Origin: Mesoplasma syrphidae
Lineage (GTDB): Bacteria > Bacillota_I > Bacilli_A > Mycoplasmatales > Mycoplasmataceae
Direction of reading: 5' to 3'
Length of the DNA stretch: 64,000 nucleotides
Assembly (NCBI RefSeq): GCF_002843565.1
Contig: NZ_CP025257.1
Location: forward strand, 186,001-250,000
In this document: one piece after another, positions 47,575 to 58,926 of the stretch
How the letters are laid out: each line of letters begins with the position of its first letter
How positions within the stretch are numbered: the first letter of the stretch is position 1
Notes under the pieces: model-generated
Told to the model about the DNA's origin: nothing
The model's database searches: none
The model's input: the letters and a program-made list of their open reading frames with translations, nothing else
Program-made: the position numbers and the translations under genes

Positions 47575-49740
47575 TTATCTAACTCTAGTATTAACTTTTC
47601 AAACATCTTTATCATTTATGCTGATAATAACATCTTGATTACCACCAATGGGCATTCAGCTGTTACTTTTAGCACCATAAATTTCTAGTTTATATGTTGA
47701 TTCATCGATTTTTGTTAAAGTTGGTTCAACAATTCCGTCAGCATCGCTTACTCTAACTTTAACGATGTCTTTTGAATCATTTAAGGTCAGTTTTAGTTTA
47801 ATAGTCGCTGTAGTTTTAGTTTTTATTGCGAGCTGTGAACTGCTATCAATATCAGATGATATATTAGGTAAATCATGAATTTGAGTGGCAAAGCTTTTAG
47901 CAATAGATTCGTTTACTAATATATTCATTTTTTGTTGGCCATTGCTTGAAATATTATTACCTTTTAAAGCTTTAATTTTCAAAGTATAAATGCTTTTGCT
48001 AGGATCTTTTAAAATAATTTGCCCTGATGTTTGACCATCATTATCTGATGGCGCAGCTGAAACTGTATCTAAGTTAGAATCAAAGTAGTTTAGTTTAAAA
48101 TCAATTTCTTTTTCTCATCCGGTGCGCATTTGAATTAAGTCAGGCAATGAGCTATCCAAGACTTCAACTTCTGGCTTTCCTTGAAGAGAAACATTAAAAC
48201 TTGTCATTGTTTCTGGAGTATTTGCCACTTCTAAAGAAATTTGAGTATTTACAATTCCAGCAACATTTGCCATTGCACTAACAGTTACATTTAATCCGTT
48301 AATTGATACAGAGATTATTTTCGGATTTGCAGAAATTGCAACAATTCTTTTACTCTCAAGTTTTGATCCAGTTAATTGAACAGTTTTTGTAATCAAATTG
48401 TTTCTGTAACTTAGTTCTTGATCCGCTACTTTACTTATTTTTGGAAAATCAATTTTAAAATTTCATTTTACTTCATAATCATCTAATACAAAATTTTTGT
48501 CACAAGATAATCGCATATGAATATAAGATGACTCTTTGTTTAAATCAATTACTTGAGCTTTGAAAATTCCATTAATGCTTTCTAATAATTCTTTGGCCCT
48601 TGTTTCAACAGATAAATAATTATCATATTCTTCTTGTTGAAATTCTAGTTCTTTTTCATGAATTAAATTACTTACATTTGTCTTGATTTTAAAATTACTT
48701 TGGTAAGTATCTTTTCCAATATAGTCAGTATCAAAGTATTTAACAATTAAATTGTAACTAAATATGTTAATACTTCCTTCTACTGAATTAGAGGAAATAT
48801 TAACATCGTCAATTCCGTCTATTAGTTTTAACCTTTTTTCAATATTAGTTTCAGCAGCTATTTTATTATCGTAGTACTGTTCACTTAAATTCGATAACAA
48901 ACTTTCAATTTTTGAGGTCAAATCAATTTTGATTAAAAAGTCTTTTTGATATAATAAAGCGCCGCCATAACCATTATTGTATTCAACGGTAATATTGCAT
49001 TGTAAAGTATTATTTAAACTTTTTTGCTGAGTTGTAATATTTATACTTTTAACTCCTTCAATTTGAGTAAGACCAGTGGTAAGTGCTCCTTTTAGCTGCA
49101 ACTCTGAATCAAATTTTCGATTTTTATATAATTCTAATGTTTCTAGTATTTTGGAATCAAGATTGGTTTTTTTAGATAATGTAAAGGAAAGTGTCAAAGG
49201 CCCAGACACTCGTTCTTCATAATTAATTTTAACTTCAACAGAAAAACTTCTTTGATCTTTTCACTGTAAGGAAACATTTTTGATTCCACTAACTCCTTGA
49301 AATTCTTGTTTGATTTTTGTTTCGGCTTCTTCGATATTTAAGTATCAATTAGATGCTATATTTTTATATTTTTTTGCAATTAAATTTGATACATCCATTT
49401 TAAATACGGTGCTAAAGGCTTCATCGCTAGCATTTTCCCAACTATAGTTATTTTTTAATATTGGAGTAACATAAATTGATCGAGGCAAAAGATTTGACAA
49501 AACTGTACATTCTAGATATGCAATGCCTTCGGCTTTTCATTCTGATTTTGATAATGCACTTATTGCTTCTTCTCTAGAATTGTATATATGCTCATCTAAA
49601 AAATTTTCAACCTCATTTTTAATGTTACTTTGATTAATTTTTTTGTTAGCAACCCTTTTTTCTGGGCCACAAGATATAGTTGGGACGCTTGAAGTAGTAG
49701 TTATAGTAACTGCACCCAATATTGTTAATATTTTTCTCAT
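47575..49740 (-). CDS. Surface lipoprotein with about five internal 80-residue repeats
   Basis: 721 aa. The signal peptide (MRKILTILGAVTITTTSS) ends in a lipobox with Cys at residue 24 (PTISC), so it is anchored at the outer face. Residues about 40-436 form roughly five repeats of 78-81 residues, each with a helical start, an Ile-rich GI..V.I middle and a beta-strand end (VEY, F..K.D). The last part, about 437-721, resembles tandem beta-rich adhesin-like domains. TGA codons read as Trp. Repeated extracellular lipoproteins of this kind are common in Spiroplasma, but I cannot name this one. AGGAGG upstream. Confidence 0.82.
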
Positions 49741-49767
49741 TTTAATAACCTCCTTATTTTTTAATAA

Positions 49768-50466
49768 TTAAGTTATTTGAGAAAATGGTGAAACCTGCTT
49801 TTTAGTTAAAATATGTTGGTGTGTTAATTTTATTTTAAAGATAAGATCAATTGTAGTTTTTTGATAGTTTAATAATGTGACAACTTTTCTTATAAAAGCT
49901 CGAGTATCAATTTTTTCATTTTTACGCTTATCTTTTTCTTTTGATTTGGGTCTGTAAAATTTAAATCACTGTACCAAATTAATTTTATGCTCATCCTCAA
50001 AGTATTGGCCCTTTTGAAAATAAATTAATAGAAAATAAGCAAAAACTATTGTACTAATTAATACGACAAGTATTAACCCAATAACTAAAATTTGAGTATA
50101 TCTGGAAATCTCAGTTTCATTTACAAACTTTTCGAAAATTAGGTATAAGGATTTTGTTAAAATAATTGGCATGATTGAAGCAACACTTTTAACAAAATTG
50201 ATAACAACCGCTTTTTCTGTTATTGAATTAACACTAACTTTATGATTAATAATTAAATCAGCTTGAGATATAAAGCGAACAAAATTAGCGATTGTTAGTG
50301 CAAACAATGTACCAACGACGAAAAAGTTTATAGTATTTACTAGTCTGACAAAATGGAGGTTTTCAACTGTTAACTTGTTGGAAAGCAGCAATGATATTTG
50401 AATAACAATATAAATGCTCGTTATTGTTACTAAACAAAATGACTTTCTTCTAAATATCTTTTTCAT
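49768..50466 (-). CDS. Membrane protein, function unknown
   Basis: 232 aa. About four hydrophobic segments (residues about 11-29, 44-65, 88-108 and 127-150), then a strongly basic cytoplasmic tail with a Lys-rich cluster near 180-190. A GGAGG site lies just before the ATG. The gene before it on the minus strand, def, ends in a terminator, so it may begin its own unit that continues into the lipoprotein gene 27 bp later. Not recognised. Confidence 0.65.
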
Positions 50467-50521
50467 GAAACCTCCAGCTTCTACAAAAATTAATTTATAA
50501 TATCAATATTTTAATACTAAA

Positions 50522-50556
50522 ATAAAAAAATAACACTTTTATGTGTTATTTTTTAT
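50522..50556 (-). terminator. Intrinsic terminator after def
   Basis: Stem ATAACAC / GTGTTAT with loop TTTTAT and A/T runs on both sides, immediately beyond the def stop codon. Confidence 0.8.
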
Positions 50557-51158
50557 ATCAAAATTCATTTTTCATTAGTATAATGAGGTTCTTCTTTATT
50601 TATTAAGTCATAATATAGCTTGCCTTGATTATGCTCGATTTCATGTTGAAAAACAATTGAACGGTAGCTTCTCAAAGTTAATTCAATGTATTGTTTTGAA
50701 AAATAATCAAACGCCTCAACAACAATTTTGAAACTACGTGGTACGATGCCTTCATGATCAATATTAACACTTAAACAGCCTTCGCCATCTTCTAATGCAG
50801 TAATTTGCTCACTTTTGGCAGTAATTTTTGGATTTATAATAGCGTACTCTTCACCAACTTTGTCGAACTCAAATCTTACAAAGAACATATTATAATTGTA
50901 ACCAATTTGTGGAGCTGCTAAGCCAACAGCAGGGCGTAGATAATCATCATTTTCTTCACTATTTAAGATTGGGTCTTGAGAGTAACGCACAAAGTCAATT
51001 AATTTATTCATACAGTCTTCTTGCTCTAAAGATAAGTTATTGGGGTCTTCTACATCAGGACTAACTGAACGAATAATTTTGACATTACTATCTTTGACTA
51101 ATCATTTGTTAGTAGGTATTTCCTTTTGCAATAAATCTTTATTAAGGTCTAATTTCAT
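50553..51158 (-). CDS. def: Peptide deformylase
   Basis: 201 aa. It removes formyl groups from new N-termini. Motif 1 VGLAAPQIG near residues 79-87, motif 2 EGCLSV near 126-131 (metal Cys) and motif 3 QHEIEHNQG near 171-179 (HExxH) are intact. The start is the ATG at 51158 with GGAG 6 bases upstream. The protein continues past a TGA to a TAA at 50553-50555. It is divergent from rsmD. Confidence 0.94.
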
Positions 51159-51271
51159 AAAATTCTCCATTTGTCTATTAAAAGTATAGCAAATATAGAC
51201 TTTATTGAAAATAAAAAACACTAGGAATATCTTATCTTTGGTATAATTAATAATACTATATAGGAGGTTTC

Positions 51272-51832
51272 ATGGTCGTTATCAGTGGAAAATATCGTGC
51301 TCGAAAGTTAATTTCTTTAGATAGCACTAATACCCGCCCTACATCAGCTCGTATGAAAGAAGACATGTTTAATATTTTAAATAATTATTTTATCTATGAG
51401 GGTAAAAAAAGCTTAGACCTTTTTGCGGGTTCTGGAGCGTTATCACTTGAAGGTCTTTCAAGAGGAGTAAATTTTGCAGTTTTAAATGACCATTACCAAC
51501 CAGCAATTAATATTATTAATGAAAATTTTCGTGGAGTTGAATCTTGAGAGTATGCAGTTTATCAAAAAGATTACTTGCAGCTTTTAGAACTGTTGATTTT
51601 GAAGAAAGATCAATTTGATTTAATTTACCTAGATCCACCGTTTAGTGAAATAGAATATTATTTCAATGTTTTTGAGAAAATTTTGGCAAATAACCTATTA
51701 AAAAATTGAGGAATTGTTGTTGTTGAATGTGCTGGAAAATTTGATTTGTCAATAGCAAATGGTTTAACATTATTAAAAAGCAAGGCATATAAAAATAAAA
51801 ATCTATATTTTTTTAGATTGGAAAGAGAGTAA
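51272..51832 (+). CDS. rsmD: 16S rRNA guanine-966 N2-methyltransferase
   Basis: 186 aa. The signature TRPTSARMKEDMFNIL near residues 21-36, the SAM-binding loop LDLFAGSGALSLEGLSRG near 49-66 and the catalytic DLIYLDPPF near 118-126 (DPPF motif) identify RsmD. TATAAT and AGGAGG lie upstream. gmk starts 2 bp after the stop. Two TGA codons read as Trp. Confidence 0.94.
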
Positions 51833-51833
51833 C

Positions 51834-52727
51834 ATGGTACAAAGAAAAGGAAGAATGGTCATTATTTCAGGTCCAAGTGGAGTTGGAAAAGGCAGTGTTA
51901 ATAATGTTTTGCGTGATGATGAGCATTTAAATTTAGAGTATTCTGTTTCAATGACTACTAGAAAGCCTCGGAATGGAGAACAAGATGGTGTTCACTACTT
52001 TTTTGTATCTGCTGAAGAATTTGCTAAAGCAATTGTTAACAATGAATTAATTGAATTTGCTAACTTTGTTGGCAATTCATATGGAACACCGCGTAAATAT
52101 GTTGAAGAGCAAATGGAAAAAGGCAAAAATGTAATTTTAGAAATTGAAGTTGATGGTGCAACTCAAGTTCTGCGTAATGAAAAAAATGTTTTATCAATAT
52201 TTTTAATGCCGCCAACATTAATGGAGTTAAAAAATCGAATTAGTGGACGTCAGTCAGAATCAGAAGAAATTATTAAGGAACGTTTAGATAAGGCAATGCT
52301 AGAAATTCCTTTAAAACATAATTACCAATATATTGTTGAAAATGATTCTGTCGAAAATGCTGTTGCTAAAATTACTGATATTTTAGAAATTGAAGGAGCA
52401 GCTGAGTGCAACGGACCAACAGTTTATTCACAACTGAAAGCTATTATCACTGAAATTGTTAAAGAAACATACCAATTTTTTGTTGATAATTGAGAAACAA
52501 ATGTTCGTTTATTAGATACGAACAAAGTAAGTGAAGAAGAACAAGAAAATTTTGATGCTGAAAAAAATTTAATTGAAATTTTAACTGATAATCTTTATCG
52601 AAAAGTATTAGCTCATGGGGACTTTAAAAAATTATTGGATAAGGAGTTTGTAATACTGGGAATTCAAAAATTAATGTTCAAAATTAATTTCTTTAGTATT
52701 GAGCAAAAACCTCAGTGTGATGATTAA
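51834..52727 (+). CDS. gmk: Guanylate kinase with C-terminal extension
   Basis: 297 aa; the normal enzyme is about 205 aa. It makes GDP from GMP and ATP. The P-loop SGPSGVGKG near residues 12-20, VSMTTRKPRNGEQDGVHYFF and the YGTPRKYVEE region near 83-92 fit. The kinase part ends near residue 190. About 95-105 extra residues follow, partly separated by a TGA codon (Trp at residue 221), with charged helical character and no known motif. The stop region overlaps the rsmB start by 8 bases. Confidence 0.93.
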
Positions 52728-53994
52728 TTCACGTTTAGAAAGTTGAGAAATTCTTAAAAAAGTTTTTACTAACAAAGCTTTTTCAAATGTTTTATTAAAT
52801 GAAGTCTCAAATAAAACTATTGATGAAAAATTTAAGAATTTAATTTTTGCAATCGTTCATGGAACAATTACTTATAAAATTTATTTAGATTATTTAACTT
52901 CAAAGTTAATTGATAATCGAAAAACACCATTGGAAATTCAAATTTTATTATGAATGAGTCTTTATCAAATTAGATTTTTAGAAGCGATTCCTTCATATGC
53001 AATTGTTAATGAAGCAGTGCAAATTGCTCGCAAGATAAATCCAAAATTTACAGGATTAGTAAATGCTTGTTTACAAAAGGTACTTCGTGACAAGGACAAA
53101 TTTTTTGAAGTAAAAATTAATCATTCTGATCGCAAACTTTGTGTTGAAAATGGCTACCCATGATTTTTGTTTGAAAAAATTAGTCAAAGTTATGGCACTG
53201 ATATTGCTCGTAAGCTTTGCTTGGATTCAACCCAACGCCCCCCAATTAGTGTTCGAGTTAATACATTACTATGTACAACTGAAAAGCTTTTGGCAGCTTA
53301 CCAATTTGAATTTGGATTACAATTAAGCAGTGTTAAAAACTGCTTAATTGCCGATCGGGCAATTGTCAAAAGCGAATTATATAGTTCTGGAAAAATCACA
53401 ATTCAGGATCCAGCCTCAATTTTAGTAGGCGAAACCTTGCAACCAACTTTAAACTCCAAAGTTTTGGATATGTGTTCAGCACCCGGAGGAAAATTAACTC
53501 ATTTGGCAGCCATTATGAATAATACTGGTAAACTGATAGCCTATGAATTGAATGAAAATAAAATTAAACTCATTAAGCAAAATATTGATAGATTGAATGT
53601 TCAAAATGTTGAGTTGCATGTTGGTGATTCACGATTGATTAATTATAATGAAACTTTTGATTATGTACTATTGGATGCACCTTGTTCAGGGTTTGGAGTT
53701 TTAAAACGTAAACCAGAAATTAAATTTAATAACGTTGATCAAAAGTCGCTTTCAGAAATTGTTAAATTGCAAGCTGAATTATTGACAACTGCCTATGTAA
53801 GCTTAAAAGTTGGTGGAGAAATGGTTTATTCAACTTGTACAATTAACGCTGATGAAAACTTTATGCAAATTAAAAAATTTGTTAATAAGTATCCAGAAAT
53901 GAAAATCATTTTTGAAAAACAGATTTTTGGATATGAAGACAATACTGATGGGTTTTATATATGCAAATTAATAAAAGAATCTAAAAAAGTTTAA
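52720..53994 (+). CDS. rsmB: 16S rRNA cytosine-967 C5-methyltransferase
   Basis: 424 aa. An N-terminal NusB-like RNA-binding domain (about residues 1-140, with AIVHGT and SYAIVNEAVQIARK) is followed by the m5C methyltransferase domain: MCSAPGGKLTHLA near 249-261, LLDAPCSGFGVLKRKPEI near 311-328 (catalytic Cys) and VYSTCTIN near 368-375. The start overlaps the gmk stop. Many TGA codons read as Trp. Bacillus has the same gene upstream of prpC-prkC. Confidence 0.94.
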
Positions 53995-53995
53995 A

Positions 53996-54024
53996 AAAGG
54001 AGGCTTAGCCTTCTTTTTTTTCTA
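53996..54024 (+). terminator. Intrinsic terminator after rsmB
   Basis: Stem AAGGAGGC / GCCTTCTT (one G-U pair) with a short loop TTA, then a T-run. Confidence 0.75.
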
Positions 54025-54042
54025 AATCTTTTTGGAGGACTT

Positions 54043-55398
54043 ATGTTAAAAATTTTATTAATTATTACTTGCTCTTTTGGGCTATTTGGCATGCCACTTA
54101 TATGACTTTCAACGAATCAAAATTCAGAAGATAATCAAATAGCATTAAAAGAAATTGAACAACCTATTGTTAAAACGTTTAGTGTTCCAAAGCGTTGACC
54201 ATTATTAAATAAGCACTTTAATTATTCCTTTAATATAAATTTAACCAAATTTCAACAAGAATTAATTCAATCTAATGTAGAAATTAAATTTCATGCAAAC
54301 TTTATTGATGAAATTGAAAATGATTATGATTTTTTTTATAAACAGTATCACCATGTTAAATCCGTTAATCAAATTACTTTGAGACTAAATCAAAAACAGC
54401 AACGTAAAAATCAAAGACTTAAAGAACTTGCAATTGTTCATGTAACTCCGTTTGATGCAGAAACATTTTTACGCAATTTAGAATACTTTTTTGCTGTTGA
54501 AATAAATAGTGAAAAAAATTTGACAATATCAGTTTATAAAGAAAAAGACTTAAATGAGCACTCAACTTTTGCATTTAAATCCCGTAAAATTATTTTAAAA
54601 GACACCAAAATTGCTTTTTTAAAGCCTTATAAAGTTTTGTCAAATAATCAATTGACAGTTGAACTATCAACAAACTACTTTGATCAATATGAAACCAACT
54701 TCAATGAGCTAATTAATTTAAAAATTAACGAAGTTTTGAAAGAACAGACTCAAAATTTACTAGGATTTAAAAAGTTTTATGAAAACCCTCAATTTACGGC
54801 TGCTGATCTAAGACATTTTTCAGCACTAAATTTTGAAAACAAGGTTACTGTCATTAAACCTTTTTTACAAACTAATTTAACTCAAAAAAATCCTTACTTG
54901 AATAGTTTGATTATTCCCAAAATTGTAGTGAAATATCAACCCATCTATGAACTTAAAAAAATGTTCAAAAATAATTTGTTAGTATCTTCAAAGGAATTGA
55001 CTAAAATTAATGAACAAGATGTAATTGATCTAACAGAGGACTACAAATTTATGTTTGATAAATATTTAATCTTGTGCAAGATATCAAATACAGAATGAAA
55101 AGTTGTAGTTAAAAAAGAATATCAAGAAATTATTAGAGGAGAACAAACGCTTTTTGTAAAATCAAATTTTAAGGACAAAGTTATTGATCCCAAACCAAAA
55201 CCTGACATTGATGAAGAAAAGATTATAACTGACAAAGATATTTCTGAGGACATTGAAAAGGAGACTGTTAGTGAAAAAAATAAATTCTCAAGCTGAGAAA
55301 CAGGTGCTTTGTTAGTAATAATTTCAGTTATTCTTTTGGTAGTTATTTTTTTAGTGGCTTTTGCTAAAAAAAACAAAAACGCAAAGAAAAAAGGTTAA
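54043..55398 (+). CDS. Membrane-anchored protein with large external domain, function unknown
   Basis: 451 aa. An N-terminal signal-like segment (MLKILLIITCSFGLFGMPLIW) leads a domain of about 390 residues, probably extracellular, rich in Lys, Asn, Phe and Leu. A single hydrophobic helix follows near residues 421-442 (TGALLVIISVILLVVIFLVAF), then a basic tail KKNKNAKKKG. This is a type I layout. GGAGG lies 6 bases before the ATG. A Glu/Asp-rich linker precedes the anchor. It sits between rsmB and prpC, where Bacillus has rlmN. Not recognised; it could be a kinase substrate or partner. Confidence 0.7.
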
Positions 55399-55437
55399 AA
55401 ATGATAAAATTAATATAGAAATTTAAAAAAGGTGTCT

Positions 55438-56211
55438 ATGAAATACAAAGCATTTAAAATGACTGATAAGGGAAACTTTAGAAAAAATAATCAAGATTAT
55501 TCTAGCTTTGTTAAAAACAAAGCTGGAGATTTTTTTGCAATTGTTTGTGACGGAATGGGTGGGCATGCTCATGGCGAAATTGCTTCAAAGATTGCTGTTG
55601 ATAAATTTGTTGAAATTTTTAATAATGCATCGTTTAAAAATCAAAACAAGGAATGAATTAATCGTTGATTACGTTTGGCTATTGAAGATATTTTAGTGTC
55701 TATGAAAATTTATGCTGAATTAAATCCAGAGGCAAAAGACATGGGAACTACTTTAACTGCAATTTTATTCACTGAAAAAAAAGGGTATGTGATAAATATT
55801 GGTGATTCACGTACTCATAAATTTCAGAATAACAAAATTTATAACATTACTAAGGATCAGAACTTATGAAATGCTACAACTGAAGAAGAGCGTAATGAAA
55901 TAGACTTGCATAAGCGTTATGGAGACCGCTTTAATGAAGTTACATATTGAAAAGTTTTGACAAGTGCTTTGGGACCTACCAAAAGTTTAAAAATTGATAC
56001 ATATATTATTAATGAACCGCAAGGCTTATATTTTTTAACAACAGATGGAGTTCATGATTATATTGATGATGAAACTGCAATTGAAATATTGAGTAGTGAT
56101 ATGAAATCGAAGAAAAAATGTGCTGATTTAATTGACTTGGCAAAATCAAATTTTTCAACGGATAATTTAACAATCTTAATGTTGGAGGTCGAAGAAAATG
56201 AGCGAAAATAA
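55438..56211 (+). CDS. prpC: PP2C-family protein phosphatase
   Basis: 257 aa. It reverses Ser/Thr phosphorylation. Metal-binding Asp motifs: DYSSF near residues 20-24, CDGMGGHAHGE near 38-48, GTTLTAILF near 103-111, NIGDSRTHKF near 119-128, TTDGVHDYID near 201-210 and STDNLTIL near 242-249. The ATG at 55438 is used, with AAAGGTG upstream. The kinase gene begins 14 bases before its stop, so the pair is translationally coupled. Confidence 0.92.
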
Positions 56212-57334
56212 AAAAGATGATAAAGCGGAAATAAGTTACTCTAAAAAAGTTGATTTGTCAATTGGAACAATCGTTGACGAGCGCTACAAAATAATTAATC
56301 TGCTTGGAAGCGGTGGTTTTGGTTCTGTCTACTTGGCTGAAGACTTAAAATTTACAGACGAGTCTACTAAAATGGTTGCATTAAAAGTATCATTGTTTTC
56401 TGGAGGCAATAAAGCTCAAAAAATAAGTTCGAAATTGGAACGAGATACTTTTGTAAAATTATCTAAAATTCAAAATGTTGTTTCAATTTTGGATTTTGAT
56501 GAATGGGACAGCTATTTTTATATCGTTTTGGAGCTAATTCAGGGCGGCATAGATCTTGGCAAAAAAATGGCAAAATTTCAAAATGAAATGAGCTTGCAAG
56601 AAATTCTGTACTACTATGAAATGATTGCAATAGGTTTAAAGGCTATCCATGCTGAAAAAGTGGTTCATCGCGACTTGAAACCTGAAAATGTTATGATTGC
56701 TCAATATGAAATTGCTAAAATTAGTGATTTTGGAATTTCAACTATTTTGGATAGTCGAAATCAAAAAAGCGGGGCTGCTTTATCACCAGGAACTGCTCGG
56801 TATGCATCACCAGAGCAAGGATTATTTACTCAAGAGGGCACAGAATTTACAACTGATATTTATTCTTTGGGCGTTATGATGTATCAATCAACGACTGGAA
56901 CTGATTTATTTAACAACTTTGAAGGTTCGAATTTTAAAAAATTAAATGATAAGCAAAAAGTTTTTGCAAATAAACGTGTAACGCACCACCATGCTTTTAA
57001 AGATATTGATAAACCCACTAGTTATAATCGTAAGATTCCTCAAGGTTTAGAAAATATTATTTTAAAATGTTTGGCCAAGGAACCATTGGACCGCTATCAA
57101 AATATGGATGAATATTTGGAAGATTTGAAGCGAGTTAAAGAAAATTATAATGTCAAAGAGATTATAATACCCAAAAAATTTAAGTCGGATTTATTTCTAA
57201 AGAGTGCTAAACAATATCGACCATATAAAAACGAAGTTTTCTTTAAGAAGTTTCGATATAAATATGTAATGCCAACAGTCATTGCAATGGTTGTTCTAGT
57301 TTTGGGATTCACATTTGTTGTTTTAACTGGATAG
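56198..57334 (+). CDS. prkC: Ser/Thr protein kinase without PASTA domains
   Basis: 378 aa. Glycine loop GSGGFGSVY near residues 37-45, catalytic Lys in ALKVS near residue 67, catalytic loop VHRDLKPENVM near 154-164, DFG near 177-179 and the SPGTARYASPEQ activation end near 198-209. A single C-terminal membrane helix (VMPTVIAMVVLVLGFTFVVL, about 355-375) ends the protein. The external PASTA domains that bind wall fragments in Firmicutes are absent, as expected without a wall. Coupled with prpC. Confidence 0.95.
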   Translation: MSENKKDDKAEISYSKKVDLSIGTIVDERYKIINLLGSGGFGSVYLAEDLKFTDESTKMVALKVSLFSGGNKAQKISSKLERDTFVKLSKIQNVVSILDFDEWDSYFYIVLELIQGGIDLGKKMAKFQNEMSLQEILYYYEMIAIGLKAIHAEKVVHRDLKPENVMIAQYEIAKISDFGISTILDSRNQKSGAALSPGTARYASPEQGLFTQEGTEFTTDIYSLGVMMYQSTTGTDLFNNFEGSNFKKLNDKQKVFANKRVTHHHAFKDIDKPTSYNRKIPQGLENIILKCLAKEPLDRYQNMDEYLEDLKRVKENYNVKEIIIPKKFKSDLFLKSAKQYRPYKNEVFFKKFRYKYVMPTVIAMVVLVLGFTFVVLTG

Positions 57335-57353
57335 AAAAGAGGCTATATTTAAA

Positions 57354-58250
57354 GTGAATGGAGTAATTATTAAAATCGATAGTTCAACAAGTTATGTTTT
57401 GTATAATGATATTATTTATACAGCACATGCAAAAGGCAATTTAAAAAAGGACTCTAAACCTTGCGTTGGCGATTTTGTCATTTTTGATGTAATTGATGAG
57501 GTAAATAAAATTATTAATATTATAAAAATCCAGGAGCGGAAAACAGAACTTTATCGTCCCAAAATTGCTAATGTTGATCAAGTAGTAATTGTTACATCGC
57601 TACTTGAGCCATTGTTTGCTTCATATATTTTAAACAAGTATATTGCAATGTTGGAGATTAAGCAGATTCAACCTATTTTGGTTTTTACTAAAATGGATCT
57701 TCTAATTGAGTCGAATAAACATTTGGAAGTATGAGAAAAAATTAGTAATTATCAGACTCATCAATACCGAGTCTTAATTGTTAACAATAATGCTCCAGAG
57801 CAAAGCACTCTTGACGAACTCAAAAGTATTTTGGAAAATAAAATTTCGGTTTTTACAGGCCAAACAGGAGCTGGGAAATCTTCAACATTAAATAATTTTT
57901 TAATCCATAAAGAAAAAATTAAGACTCAAGAAATATCTAAGAATTTAAATAGAGGTAAACATACTACCACTGCTGTGGAACTGTATAAGTTACCCAAAAA
58001 TATTTTAATTGCGGACACACCAGGATTTTCCTCTTTTGAATTACAGGATATCGAAATTGAAGATTTATTATTCAATTTTAGTTTTTTTAAAAAATATCGT
58101 AATCAATGCAAGTTTACAAATTGCCAACATATAAACGAATTGAAATGTGCCGTTAAAGATGCAGTTGCTAATAGTGAGCTTCCGCAATTTATTTATGATG
58201 ATTATTTAAAAATGATTGAAGAAATTAAAAATCGAAAGGTCAAATACTAA
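57354..58250 (+). CDS. rsgA: Ribosome small subunit GTPase RsgA
   Basis: 298 aa. A circularly permuted GTPase that matures the 30S subunit. The OB-fold N-terminus (about residues 1-70) precedes the G4 motif TKMDL near 106-110, then G1 GQTGAGKSS near 166-174 and G3 DTPGFSSF near 222-229. A zinc site with Cys and His (QCKFTNCQHINELKC) near 249-263 follows. The start is GTG at 57354 with AAGAGG upstream. rpe begins 1 bp after the stop. Confidence 0.94.
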
Positions 58251-58251
58251 T

Positions 58252-58926
58252 ATGAAAAAATATACAATTTTACCAAGCGTTTTAAGTGCAAATTTTACTA
58301 AATTGGAAAGTGAATTGAAGCTATGTCAAAAGGCAGAAATTGAATGAATCCATTATGATGTTATGGATTATGACTTTGTTCCTAATTTAACGTTTGGATC
58401 AAAAATTTTGGCTGACATAAAATCAAATTTTAATATTAAAGTTGATATTCATTTTATGGTAAAAGTTAAAACAATAGTATTTGAAGATTTTTTTAAAGAC
58501 TATTTGAAAACTAACCCTGAAATGATGACAATGCACATTGAAGCAATGAATTCTGAACAAACTCAAAAATTTATAGTTTTATGTCAAAATAATGGTGTTA
58601 AAGCATCGTTAGCAATTTCGCCTGGCACAGATATTGTACAGTTAAAGCAATATCTGCCAGTAATTGATAACGTTTTGGTTATGACTGTTGAACCTGGATT
58701 TGGCGGTCAGTCTTTTATTAAGAAAGCTGCACAAAAAATTCAAACTTTGGCAGATATAAGAAAAGCAAATGACTATCAATATTCAATTGAAGTTGATGGT
58801 GGAATTAATGAGCAAACCTCAAAAGTTGTTAAAAAATATGGAGTAGATTTAATTGTTGCTGGAAGCTACCTATTTGGGCAAAAAAATTTTATTGAACGTG
58901 CAAAGGACCTAATTTATAATGACTAA
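58252..58926 (+). CDS. rpe: Ribulose-phosphate 3-epimerase
   Basis: 224 aa. It interconverts ribulose- and xylulose-5-phosphate. The TIM barrel has ILPSVLSANFT near residues 6-16, HYDVMDYDFVPNLTFG near 34-49 (metal His and Asp), VDIHFMV near 65-71, MTVEPGFGGQSFI near 142-154 and VDGGINEQT near 179-187. The first in-frame TGA encodes Trp. Its last bases overlap the thiN start by 8 bases. Placed between rsgA and thiN as in Bacillus. Confidence 0.94.
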
